From a virus, in IMG/VR virus record IMGVR_UViG_3300045141_000232, positions 1 through 28,272 of that record: a DNA stretch of 28,272 nucleotides. One strand, written 5' to 3'. Under the pieces are notes generated by a model. That model searched no databases and was not told where the DNA came from. It was given only the letters and a program-made list of their open reading frames with translations. Both the position numbers and the translations under genes were made by a program. Of the stretch, positions 1-6,288 are shown piece after piece (position 1 is the first letter of the stretch; each line of letters starts with the position of its first letter).

Positions 1-1245
1 GCCAGCTACCAGGACGAGTTGCCCGACTACGTCAAGAACGGCCCTGGTGGATGTCGCGGCGACGAGGACTGTGAGGGTGCGTACCTGCTCACAAAGAAGA
101 TCCTCGTAACCCTCGAGACGCAAGGAGTTGTCGAGCAACGTGACGGCGTGCCAACGGGCACCGAGGTCACGGATTTCATCCGTGACTCGAACCGTCTCTG
201 GCGTGTCACCGACACCTATCGCGCCATTCACCAGCTTCCGACTGGCGGGATCAGGTTCGCCTACAACGTCGACGGCAACTGGACGACCTATGACGCGCAG
301 CCGGCCGAGATGCGCGCGTCGCGGCGCCAGGCCGACACCGACCGGCTGAACACGGCGGCGGCGATCAACGCGGCAGCGAGCTACCAGCGGCCCGTACAGA
401 CCGCCGAGGAGCGATCGCCGAAGTACGCGACCGCGAGGCAGTCCGCGTTCGAGCTGTACGAGTCGCTGCTCCGACACGGATACCTGGATGCGTTCCCGGT
501 CACGATCAACCAGGACGCCCGCATCGTGTCCGGCAACCACCGGCTCCGCTTCGCAGAGCTGGCTCGTGTCGAACTGGTCGCCGAGCTCGAACATGAACGG
601 CAGAACGGGAGCGACCCGATCACGATCGCCGACCTCGAGCGACGCATCGGCAGCCTCGAACGCGACCGGATCATGCGGAACGCGATCGTCGTGACCAGCA
701 ACGCCGACGAGGTCAGGGTGACAACCGCGAGCGAGATCCAGATCCCGTGGGCCGAACATGAGCGCAAGCAGCTCGCGAAGCGGCTCACGGTCGACGGGCT
801 CAGCGTCCGCGAGATCGCCGACCAGCTCGGCCAGAGCGACCGGACGATCCGCGAGTGGACAGCCGAGCAGCGCACCGACGTGAAGGCCGTCCAACAAGCT
901 GAAGCAATACGCCTCGGCGATGCAGGTTGGACACGCCGGAGAATCGCGGAGCACCTCGGTACCGCCAAAGGAACAGTCGACAACTGGCTGGCCAATTCCG
1001 GCAAGCCCGCCAGAATTGGCCAATCCGTTTCGGCTCCGAAAACAGCGGTCGTGTCTGAAGGCAAGGAGACCTTGCCTCCCACCGAGCCGAAGCCCGACAA
1101 GGACGCGAGCCCGCTCGGGGCCGCCAGTCGGCAACGTGAACGGCTCGAGCAGGTCAAGCGTCTCGACGGCCGCATCCGACCACGCTGGACGCTCGGAGAC
1201 GTAGAGGACGCCGAGATGATTCGGCGCCTCGCCGGACTCGACTAA
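1..1245 (+). CDS. ParB-like domain protein with two HTH motifs (5' end cut by window edge)
   Basis: The frame is open from base 1, so the start lies outside the window; the first possible start (TTG at 19) has no convincing ribosome-binding site. A ParB/sulfiredoxin-like segment is visible near residues 150-185 of the visible part (VTINQDARIVSGNHRLRFAE), the region that in ParB-like nucleases holds the conserved G-N-H-R box. Two helix-turn-helix segments follow (around LSVREIADQLGQSDRTIREW and TRRRIAEHLGTAKGTVDNWL), then a charged tail. The likely role is DNA binding and regulation rather than true partition, since no ParA is present. It is followed at once by a terminator, so it ends a rightward operon. 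If the window is circular, the gene starting at 28108 is its 5' end, giving about 469 residues. The ParB-like call is from motif pattern only. Confidence 0.75.
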   Translation, partial: ASYQDELPDYVKNGPGGCRGDEDCEGAYLLTKKILVTLETQGVVEQRDGVPTGTEVTDFIRDSNRLWRVTDTYRAIHQLPTGGIRFAYNVDGNWTTYDAQPAEMRASRRQADTDRLNTAAAINAAASYQRPVQTAEERSPKYATARQSAFELYESLLRHGYLDAFPVTINQDARIVSGNHRLRFAELARVELVAELEHERQNGSDPITIADLERRIGSLERDRIMRNAIVVTSNADEVRVTTASEIQIPWAEHERKQLAKRLTVDGLSVREIADQLGQSDRTIREWTAEQRTDVKAVQQAEAIRLGDAGWTRRRIAEHLGTAKGTVDNWLANSGKPARIGQSVSAPKTAVVSEGKETLPPTEPKPDKDASPLGAASRQRERLEQVKRLDGRIRPRWTLGDVEDAEMIRRLAGLD

Positions 1246-1269
1246 CACTGCGGCACCCCCGATTGGCCC

Positions 1270-1294
1270 AAAACCCTGCGATATGCAGGGTTTT
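1270..1294 (+). terminator. Intrinsic terminator after the rightward ParB-like operon
   Basis: A perfect 10-bp stem (AAAACCCTGC, loop GATAT, GCAGGGTTTT) lies 24 bases after the stop codon. The T-run at its 3' side fits rho-independent termination of the rightward operon; the A-run on the other side means it could also stop leftward transcripts. An outer GGCCC/GGGCC pair extends the structure. Confidence 0.8.
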
Positions 1295-1317
1295 GTGGTT
1301 TTCGGGCCTTATGCCTG

Positions 1318-1348
1318 TAACAGCGGTTCGAATCCGCTAGGCGCCTTG
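1318..1348 (+). other. attP-like site: tRNA 3'-end sequence (repeat copy R9)
   Basis: Bases 1322-1338 form a perfect T-arm (AGCGG, TTCGAAT, CCGCT) followed by AGGCGCC, which matches the T-arm and acceptor 3' strand of a tRNA. No matching 5' half (GGCGCCT) exists nearby, so it is a fragment, not a gene. Phages that integrate into tRNA genes carry such 3' ends as the attP core next to int, and the integrase gene ends only about 80 bases away. The same core recurs, with changes, as R1-R8 at 25.3-27.0 kb. The exact core borders cannot be set without the host attB. Confidence 0.65.
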
Positions 1349-1425
1349 CCTGACGCAACCATGCGGGTTTGCGAGACGGCCTATCGGAATGATTTAACAT
1401 GCCGTCGTCTCACGTGGCGACAGGG

Positions 1426-2550
1426 TCACGGCTGGCGCCTCGCACGCGCGAGCTTCGCCGCAACAGACTCTTTCCGTTTCGTCGACGAGTGCAGGTACAG
1501 CTCGGTCGTGCGGATCGACGCGTGCCCCATCAGCTCCTGGACGCCGTAGATGTCGCCCTCGCTCGCGTCGACCGCGTCGGTCCCGAACGTGTGCCGCGTC
1601 ATGTGCGGCTTGCGGTACTCGACGTTGATGTGGCTCATCAGCCGGGACCACCAGTCGTGGAACCCGCGCTCGAGCATCGGCCGTTCCGGGTACTCCGCGG
1701 TGATCTGCCGGACGCGGCCCTTGTAGGCGCCGGCGACGCGGGCGGGGAACCAGACGTGGTCATCGGGCGCGGGGAGCCGTTCCAGCTTCACGTACGGCTC
1801 GAGCAGGTGCCGTTCCCAGGCGATCCAGAACGGGCCGTGGATCGGGATCACCCGCTGCTTGTCGCCTTTCCCGGTGACGGTGATCTGACGGCGGCCGGGG
1901 TCGACGTCGCGGTTGCGCATCCCTTGCGCCTCCGCTTTGCGGATCCCGGCGTCGAGGAGCAGGTGGGCGCGGACGAGCTCGCGGGGCGGGTCGTCCATGT
2001 AGCGGCTCGCGTCGAGGATCAGCTCGCGCTCGCGCTCGTCGAACACCTGGTAGACGCGTTTCGCTGTTGGCCGTAGCTTCGGCAGCCGCCGGGTCGGGTT
2101 CTTCGCCGACCGCCGGGGCGGGTCCGTCTCGTTGATCGCCCACTCGAGGAACTGGTTTATGTGGGACCGGTGCGTTCGCCACGACGGCTCCGGCACCTCG
2201 TCGAAGTAGAGCGCGAGGTGCTCGTAGGCGATCTCGGCGACGCCGACGCCGGGGGGGAGGTTGACCGCGAGCCGGGCAAGGATGTAGAGCCGCGCCTTCC
2301 GGGTCTTCGGGCTGCCGTGCGACAGCCGGAGCCAGCGGAGGTGCTCGTCGATGTCGGGGCCGAGCGCGGTGTCGAGGTAGCGGTTATCGGCCACGGGATC
2401 CGCCAGGATCGCCTTGGCCTGCGCGAGCGTGAACAGCTGCGTCGTAAGATCGATCGTGCATGGGAGTTGATGCCTCCTGTGCCGAGCCCGGGCCCCGCTC
2501 ATCGGGGCGCCGGGATTTATGTTGTCGGCACGGAGGATACTCCCTGTCAC
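1426..2550 (-). CDS. int: Tyrosine-family integrase
   Basis: A 374-residue tyrosine recombinase for site-specific integration and excision. The N-terminal SAM-like core-binding part lies near residues 60-145, and the catalytic part near 165-360 shows the full set: Arg204 (LLLDAGIRKAE), Lys in the GKGDKQRVIP hairpin, His316-x-x-Arg319 (PHMTRHTFGT), His343 (ELMGHASIRT) and the nucleophile Tyr352 (ELYLHSS). The GTG at 2550 was chosen because it overlaps the stop of the upstream XRE gene as GTGA; an in-frame ATG 16 codons later is the alternative. A perfect AGGAGG further downstream has no in-frame start behind it. The gene sits beside the tRNA-like attP sequence, the usual arrangement for integrases of tRNA-targeting phages. 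It is probably co-expressed with the regulator upstream. Confidence 0.93.
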   Translation of the reverse strand: MTGSILRADNINPGAPMSGARARHRRHQLPCTIDLTTQLFTLAQAKAILADPVADNRYLDTALGPDIDEHLRWLRLSHGSPKTRKARLYILARLAVNLPPGVGVAEIAYEHLALYFDEVPEPSWRTHRSHINQFLEWAINETDPPRRSAKNPTRRLPKLRPTAKRVYQVFDERERELILDASRYMDDPPRELVRAHLLLDAGIRKAEAQGMRNRDVDPGRRQITVTGKGDKQRVIPIHGPFWIAWERHLLEPYVKLERLPAPDDHVWFPARVAGAYKGRVRQITAEYPERPMLERGFHDWWSRLMSHINVEYRKPHMTRHTFGTDAVDASEGDIYGVQELMGHASIRTTELYLHSSTKRKESVAAKLARARRQP

Positions 2551-2798
2551 GGCAGCAGGTCTCCGAACATCAGGTAGGCGGCGCTGGCGCGGCACGCTTT
2601 CGCGACCCGGACGAGGTGGTGGTCGTCGGGGAAGCGTTGCTCGTTCTCCCAGCGGCAGACGGTGGCGTACGTCACCTCGACGGTCTCGGCGAGCTCGCGC
2701 CGGGTCTTGTTGACGGCGAGCCTCGCGGCCCGGATCCGGCGCCCGTATCCGGGGTTCGGTTCGGTCGCGTTTACGGACGCTTCAGCCAGCGTTTCCAT
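2547..2798 (-). CDS. XRE-family HTH regulator (repressor/Cro-like)
   Basis: A small 83-residue protein with one Cro/C1-type helix-turn-helix at about residues 18-70 (IRAARLAVNKTRRELAETVE, then YATVCRWENEQRFP). It lacks the cleavable C-terminal domain of long lambda-type repressors, so it is the size of Cro or of minimal immunity repressors. The ATG at 2798 is preceded by AGGAGGG and GAGAGGGG stretches. It is co-directional with and overlaps int by four bases, while a rightward regulator starts about 200 bases away on the other side; this head-to-head pair with a shared spacer is typical of a lysogeny switch. Whether it is the lysogeny repressor, an excisionase-like controller, or both cannot be told from sequence alone. 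Confidence 0.8.
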   Translation of the reverse strand: METLAEASVNATEPNPGYGRRIRAARLAVNKTRRELAETVEVTYATVCRWENEQRFPDDHHLVRVAKACRASAAYLMFGDLLP

Positions 2799-2999
2799 CC
2801 CCTCTCAACCCTCCTACTGCCGCATGTCGCAAGTCAGTGGATGGGCTGTTTCTACACAGCCTGGGCGCCTGCCGCAACCAGGTTTTATCGCTATGTGCGG
2901 GTAGTTTCCCGTGAGCTTGCAACTAAACGTACATAGACGGTAACTAGGCGTCATACCGGGTGGTGGGGTACCCTCGCTTGTACGTGATCGCGGACGGCC
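2799..2999. promoter_or_regulatory. Divergent control region between XRE gene and rightward genes
   Basis: No gene is seen in this 201-base spacer, which is less GC-rich than its surroundings. It holds an inverted pair CTATGTGCG (2891-2899) and CGTACATAG (2928-2936), a possible operator dyad, and a weak rightward promoter candidate (TTGCAA at 2917-2922, 18-base spacer, TAACTA at 2941-2946). Function is inferred from position between divergent regulators. Confidence 0.4.
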
Positions 3000-3239
3000 G
3001 TGTCAGCGGACGAACGGAGTAGCAACACTGTGGCGAGGATGGCACGGAAGCACCTCGACGCCGTCCGTCGAGCCGTTAGCCGGAGGGCTGCAGCGGACGC
3101 GCATCTCGAAGACGCAATCCTCGCCGCGAAGGAGTCCGGCGAGACGACCGAAGACATCGAGGCCGCCGCCGGGTTCGGCCGCACCAAGGTGTACGAGATG
3201 ATCCGGCGGGCGAAAGCGCGGCAGCGACGCGAAGAGTAA
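3000..3239 (+). CDS. Small HTH DNA-binding protein
   Basis: A 79-residue basic protein whose C-terminal half reads as a resolvase-type helix-turn-helix (ETTEDIEAAAGFGRTKVYEM) followed by a basic tail (IRRAKARQRREE). It diverges from the XRE regulator across the control region, the position of Cro, excisionase or an early activator. The start is uncertain: GTG at 3000 is used here, but GTG at 3030, with GGAG ten bases upstream, or ATG at 3039 would also keep the HTH. No partner gene of a toxin-antitoxin type is recognisable beside it. The DNA-binding call is fair; the exact role is unknown. Confidence 0.6.
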   Translation: MSADERSSNTVARMARKHLDAVRRAVSRRAAADAHLEDAILAAKESGETTEDIEAAAGFGRTKVYEMIRRAKARQRREE

Positions 3240-3411
3240 GAGGGCCGGCGCCAAGCACTGGACAGGGCTCGGCGGCCGACCCGACCTCGTACCGTAGCCC
3301 AGCCCCGGTCACCCCAGATGGGGGATACACCACGGCCCGGCGGCCCGGTACTTTCCTGAGTGAACCCCGGCGGATCAACCGACCGGGGGAACTGGACAAA
3401 GGAGAGTTTCA

Positions 3412-3741
3412 ATGAGTAAGGATCTCGCGCACCGGCAGCAGTCGGAGCGGGTCATCATCAACTCGCCGATGAGTTTCGCCGGGTCGGCGCAGCGGTTCTC
3501 CCGCCTCGTCCCGTGGGGCGACCGCCACGTGTCGCTACGGATCGCCGGTTGGGTCGTCGCAGCGCTTGCGATGACGGTCTGGTGGGCTGTGATCGTCGTC
3601 TGGTACGCGGTCTCGATCGGGCTGTTCTGGTTCTTGACGATCCCGTATCGGCTCTTGCGTCGCGGTGCGAGACAGCGGAAAGCGCAGGCGTTGCGGCACC
3701 GCGAGACGCTCGCCGCGCTCGAGCGGTCGAAGTCGAGTTAG
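3412..3741 (+). CDS. Membrane protein of unknown function
   Basis: A 109-residue protein with a strong ribosome-binding site (GGAGA seven bases before ATG). After a polar N-terminus with the segment INSPMSFAGSAQRFSRL come one long or two short hydrophobic helices at about residues 42-82 (IAGWVVAALAMTVWWAVIVV and WYAVSIGLFWFLTIP), then a basic cytoplasmic tail. Its position downstream of the small HTH gene, in the lysogeny region and outside the late operon, would fit a prophage-expressed membrane protein such as a superinfection-exclusion factor, but that is only a guess from place. Its stop codon overlaps the stop of a convergent 22-codon gene, so the two transcripts meet tail to tail. The 172 bases before it hold no gene or clear promoter. 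Confidence 0.7.
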   Translation: MSKDLAHRQQSERVIINSPMSFAGSAQRFSRLVPWGDRHVSLRIAGWVVAALAMTVWWAVIVVWYAVSIGLFWFLTIPYRLLRRGARQRKAQALRHRETLAALERSKSS

Positions 3742-3806
3742 CGCCGCATCGACGCGACGACCGCGACCGCGAGTAGCAGCGCGAGCACGAACAGCAGCCA
3801 CGTCAC
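3738..3806 (-). CDS. 22-residue single-helix membrane peptide after holin
   Basis: A GTG that overlaps the holin-like gene's stop as GTGA opens a 22-codon frame reading MTWLLFVLALLLAVAVVASM followed by two Arg. This is one hydrophobic helix with a positive C-terminal end. It is the last gene of the leftward late operon and meets the convergent rightward gene at their stop codons. The size, position after endolysin and holin, and coupling suggest an auxiliary lysis peptide (antiholin or pinholin-like). No separate ribosome-binding site is visible, so translation would depend on re-initiation. A chance frame cannot be excluded, but overlaps of this exact type mark most real genes in this operon. 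Confidence 0.55.
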   Translation of the reverse strand: MTWLLFVLALLLAVAVVASMRR

Positions 3807-4138
3807 CCCGGCGGGGGTTTGGGGGGGATTTCGGCGGTGTCGTGGCGGTCGGGCCAGTTCGGCAGCGCGGTGTGCGGCGACGGCAACGGCTCCGGCCACT
3901 CCTCGAGCTCCTCGGGCGGGTGGCCGTCGCCGGCCCTGTAGCCGATCCAGGCGCCGAGGATCCCGGCCATCGCGCCGAACGCCGTCGTCAGCACCGCCGA
4001 CTCGTTCTCCGACAGCGAGCTGGCGGTGTTGCCGTGCGAGATCGCGGCCCAGATCACCCCGATCACCAGCGCGACGACCGCGAAGGAGAGCCCGCCGGCG
4101 AGGATGATCGCGACCCAGTCCGACGACGACCGTTTCAC
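3803..4138 (-). CDS. Putative holin (two membrane helices)
   Basis: A 111-residue protein started by the GTG that overlaps the endolysin stop as GTGA. It has two hydrophobic helices, about residues 8-33 (WVAIILAGGLSFAVVALVIG onward) and 49-70 (VLTTAFGAMAGILGAWIGYR), joined by a short polar loop, then an acidic, proline-rich tail (PPEELEEWPEPLPSP, PPKPPP). Two-helix membrane proteins directly after the endolysin gene are usually holins or holin partners in actinobacterial phages. The family itself was not recognised; the call rests on topology and position. The proline-rich tail of about 40 residues is longer than a typical basic holin tail. Confidence 0.65.
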   Translation of the reverse strand: MKRSSSDWVAIILAGGLSFAVVALVIGVIWAAISHGNTASSLSENESAVLTTAFGAMAGILGAWIGYRAGDGHPPEELEEWPEPLPSPHTALPNWPDRHDTAEIPPKPPPG

Positions 4139-4899
4139 GCGGCGACCCTCACGAACGCGGACACCTGCGACAGGTACCGGGTGCCGCGCTCGACGGATCC
4201 GCCGTTGTTGAAGCTCGAGCTGCCGGTGTTCCCGCCGACGGTGCTGAACGTCGAGCCCTGCACAACCCATTTCTCGAACAGCTCGATGTGGGCGTCCCTG
4301 ACCCCGCTGAAGTTGAAGCAGACGAGGTCGCCGGGCTTGGGTGTGCGGACAACCGAGAGCCGGTTCCTCGCGGCGGTCGCGTCACCGTGGACGAACGGGA
4401 CGTACGCGTACCGGAACAGGCTGTAGCCGCCCTGCGCGAAACACCACGAGCAGAAGATCGCGCACCACGGGACGCCGTCCATCCCGTACCACAACCCGTA
4501 CTTCTGCCGGTTCGACCCGGCCGGGGACTCGTGGTTCCCGAGCTGCGTGACCGCCTGATCCAGGGCTTTCATCCCCGGGGTCGAGACGGCCGCCAAACGT
4601 GTCTCACGCCGCGCCACATAGTCGGGGGGGAGCGTGATCCCTTTCGGGAGCAGGTACTCGTACAGCGTCTGCCCGAAGCTCTTGTCGAGGCTCTTGTCGG
4701 GGTAGCCGAGCCAGAACTTCGCCTTATGGGTGGCCTGCGCGGTGAGGGGGCCGTAGTCGCCGTCGACGGCGCCGTCCTTGTAGGTCGCGAGGCCCGGGTA
4801 GCGGTTGTGGCCCGCCATGAGCCACTGCGCGTCCTTCACTTTCTGCCCGAGCATGTGCGGGGTGGTGAGCTGCAGCGGGGTGTCGTACTGCTTCGCCAC
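4135..4899 (-). CDS. Endolysin: peptidoglycan-binding plus CHAP domain
   Basis: A 254-residue lysin. Residues about 15-85 resemble a peptidoglycan-binding domain (VKDAQWLMAGH, DGAVDGDYGPLTAQATHKAK, then LGYP). Residues about 110-254 resemble a CHAP amidase/endopeptidase, with candidate catalytic Cys146 in GVPWCAIFCSWCF, His204 in RDAHIELFEKW and a polar Asn224 in VGGNTGS. The start GTG follows directly on the TAA of the tail gene upstream. No signal peptide is seen, so release would need the adjacent holin. The cell-wall-binding domain is N-terminal, the reverse of the most common order. It acts on host peptidoglycan at the end of the lytic cycle. Confidence 0.85.
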   Translation of the reverse strand: MAKQYDTPLQLTTPHMLGQKVKDAQWLMAGHNRYPGLATYKDGAVDGDYGPLTAQATHKAKFWLGYPDKSLDKSFGQTLYEYLLPKGITLPPDYVARRETRLAAVSTPGMKALDQAVTQLGNHESPAGSNRQKYGLWYGMDGVPWCAIFCSWCFAQGGYSLFRYAYVPFVHGDATAARNRLSVVRTPKPGDLVCFNFSGVRDAHIELFEKWVVQGSTFSTVGGNTGSSSFNNGGSVERGTRYLSQVSAFVRVAA

Positions 4900-5895
4900 T
4901 TAGAGGCGCCCGTAGATGCGGAGCTGGGATCCGGTCGCGAACGTGAACGGGGTCGCCGCGAGCGACGCCTGCACCCTCGTGATCGCGGCGGTGCTGTTCC
5001 AGAGGCCGCCGCCGATGTACTCGTCCGCCGCGGCCCCGGTCGAGGGCATCGAGTGAGTCTGGTACCGCAACGCTTTCTTCCAGGTCGTGGACGCGTACCC
5101 GTAGAGGGTGACCTCGACGATCCCGAAATGGTTCGCGGTCCCGGACGCGCACGGCATCCGGCCGGCGATGCAACCGACGGCGGTGTTCCGGAGCTCCGCA
5201 GCGGACGCGGTCGACCCGTTCCCGCGCAACCAGCCGGCGTTGTAATTCGCGGCGGTGTCGCCGTTGAACAGCCAGACGGTGTCGTCGGACGCGCTGGACG
5301 CGGTGCCGCGGCCGATCAGGACGAGGATCAGGTCGTTGTAGCTGCCCGAGATGCTCGAGACGTCGAACGTCCCGGTCGCGCCGAGGGTGGTCGTGTTGAG
5401 CAATGTCCAGGCTCCTCCGGCGGCGGCGGCGGCCCACTTCACGCCGGTGGTTTGGGTGCTGTCGGCGGTGAGGATCTGCCCGTTCGACCCGACGGGGAGC
5501 TTCGCTGCGGTGTCGGCCGCGGTGGCGACGGCGAGGTCGCCTTTGGTGTCCCACAGCGTGTCTGCGGCCATCCCGCCCGACGCGACCGTCGACCATTTGA
5601 TCCCGGCGGTCTGGGTCGAGTCAGCCGTCAATACCTGGCCGTTCGTGCCGACCGCGACCCTGGCGGCGGTGTCGGCGCCGGTCCCGGCGACAACGTCGCC
5701 TTTCGCGTCGTAGATCGTGTCGGCGGCAGCGCCGACGCCCAATGTCGCGTACGTCGTCCAGGAGGTGCCGTCGGACTGGTAGATCAGCTGGTGGGTGGTG
5801 CAGCTGTACAGGGTCCCTGCGGGCACCGCAGACGCCGCAGGACGCGCGGAATGGATCCCGGTGAGCAAGTGGTCCGCGAACCGTGTCGTCGCCAT
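4900..5895 (-). CDS. Minor tail/tail fibre protein with repeat modules
   Basis: A 331-residue protein with a strong GGAGG site five bases before ATG. After a short N-terminal region (GTLYSCTTHQLIYQSDGTSW, seen in many tail-tip proteins) come two copies of a module of about 42 residues: D(A/T)KGD, then (R/K)(V/L)(A/P)VG.NGQ(V/I)LTADSTQT, ending in (I/V)KW, at about 60-102 and 110-152. The remaining 180 residues look like a beta-rich tip domain (SGSYNDLILVLIGRG, then WLFNGDTAANYNAGWL). The gene lies between minor tail genes and the endolysin, so a distal tail or receptor-binding role is likely. The binding target cannot be read from sequence. Confidence 0.7.
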   Translation of the reverse strand: MATTRFADHLLTGIHSARPAASAVPAGTLYSCTTHQLIYQSDGTSWTTYATLGVGAAADTIYDAKGDVVAGTGADTAARVAVGTNGQVLTADSTQTAGIKWSTVASGGMAADTLWDTKGDLAVATAADTAAKLPVGSNGQILTADSTQTTGVKWAAAAAGGAWTLLNTTTLGATGTFDVSSISGSYNDLILVLIGRGTASSASDDTVWLFNGDTAANYNAGWLRGNGSTASAAELRNTAVGCIAGRMPCASGTANHFGIVEVTLYGYASTTWKKALRYQTHSMPSTGAAADEYIGGGLWNSTAAITRVQASLAATPFTFATGSQLRIYGRL

Positions 5896-5904
5896 TACGC
5901 CTCC

Positions 5905-6288
5905 TTAGAAGCTCACGAGGGTCGGGATGAGTGAGTGGTCGGCGTCGAACACCAGGACGTCGTCGCCGCTAACGGTCGAGGTGAGCGGCAGCCAGCACGC
6001 GGTGTCGGCCGGGGACGCCCCACCGCCACCACCTCCGCCTGCCGGGTCGGCCCACGCGATCCCGGTGTCCGCGGTCGAGTCGGCGGTGAGGACTTGCCCG
6101 TCGGCCCCGACGGGGAGCCGGGCGGCGAGGTCGGTGTCGGTGGCGGTGAGGAGGTCGCCTTTCGCGTCGAGCAGCCCGCCGACGGTGTTCGCGATCTCGA
6201 CGTCGAGGACGGCCGGGTCGCCCGGGTTCGGCCCCGTCTGGACACTGATGCCTTCCCCTTCGACGAAGTTGAGGGTGTGGGCGGTCAC
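5905..6288 (-). CDS. Short minor tail protein sharing the KGDL repeat module
   Basis: A 127-residue protein started by the GTG overlapping the previous stop as GTGA. It carries one copy of the same module as the next gene (LLDAKGDLLTATD, LPVGADGQVLTADS, GIAW) at about residues 40-82, then a run of glycines (AGGGGGGGAS) and a short C-terminal domain. One module here plus two in the next gene suggest module duplication between adjacent tail genes. It probably forms part of the tail tip with its neighbours. No enzymatic motif is visible. Confidence 0.65.
   Translation of the reverse strand: MTAHTLNFVEGEGISVQTGPNPGDPAVLDVEIANTVGGLLDAKGDLLTATDTDLAARLPVGADGQVLTADSTADTGIAWADPAGGGGGGGASPADTACWLPLTSTVSGDDVLVFDADHSLIPTLVSF

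Noticed and set aside
1318-1348. A complete tRNA gene
   Set aside because: Only the T-arm and acceptor 3' strand are present; no matching 5' acceptor, D-arm or clean anticodon arm lies upstream.
3000-3741. Toxin-antitoxin pair
   Set aside because: The second gene is a membrane protein with no toxin motif and lies 170 bases from the first with its own strong ribosome-binding site.
4288-5934. 548-codon plus-strand frame
   Set aside because: It runs opposite to the endolysin and tail genes, which carry recognisable domains; Arg/Gly/Val-rich shadow composition.
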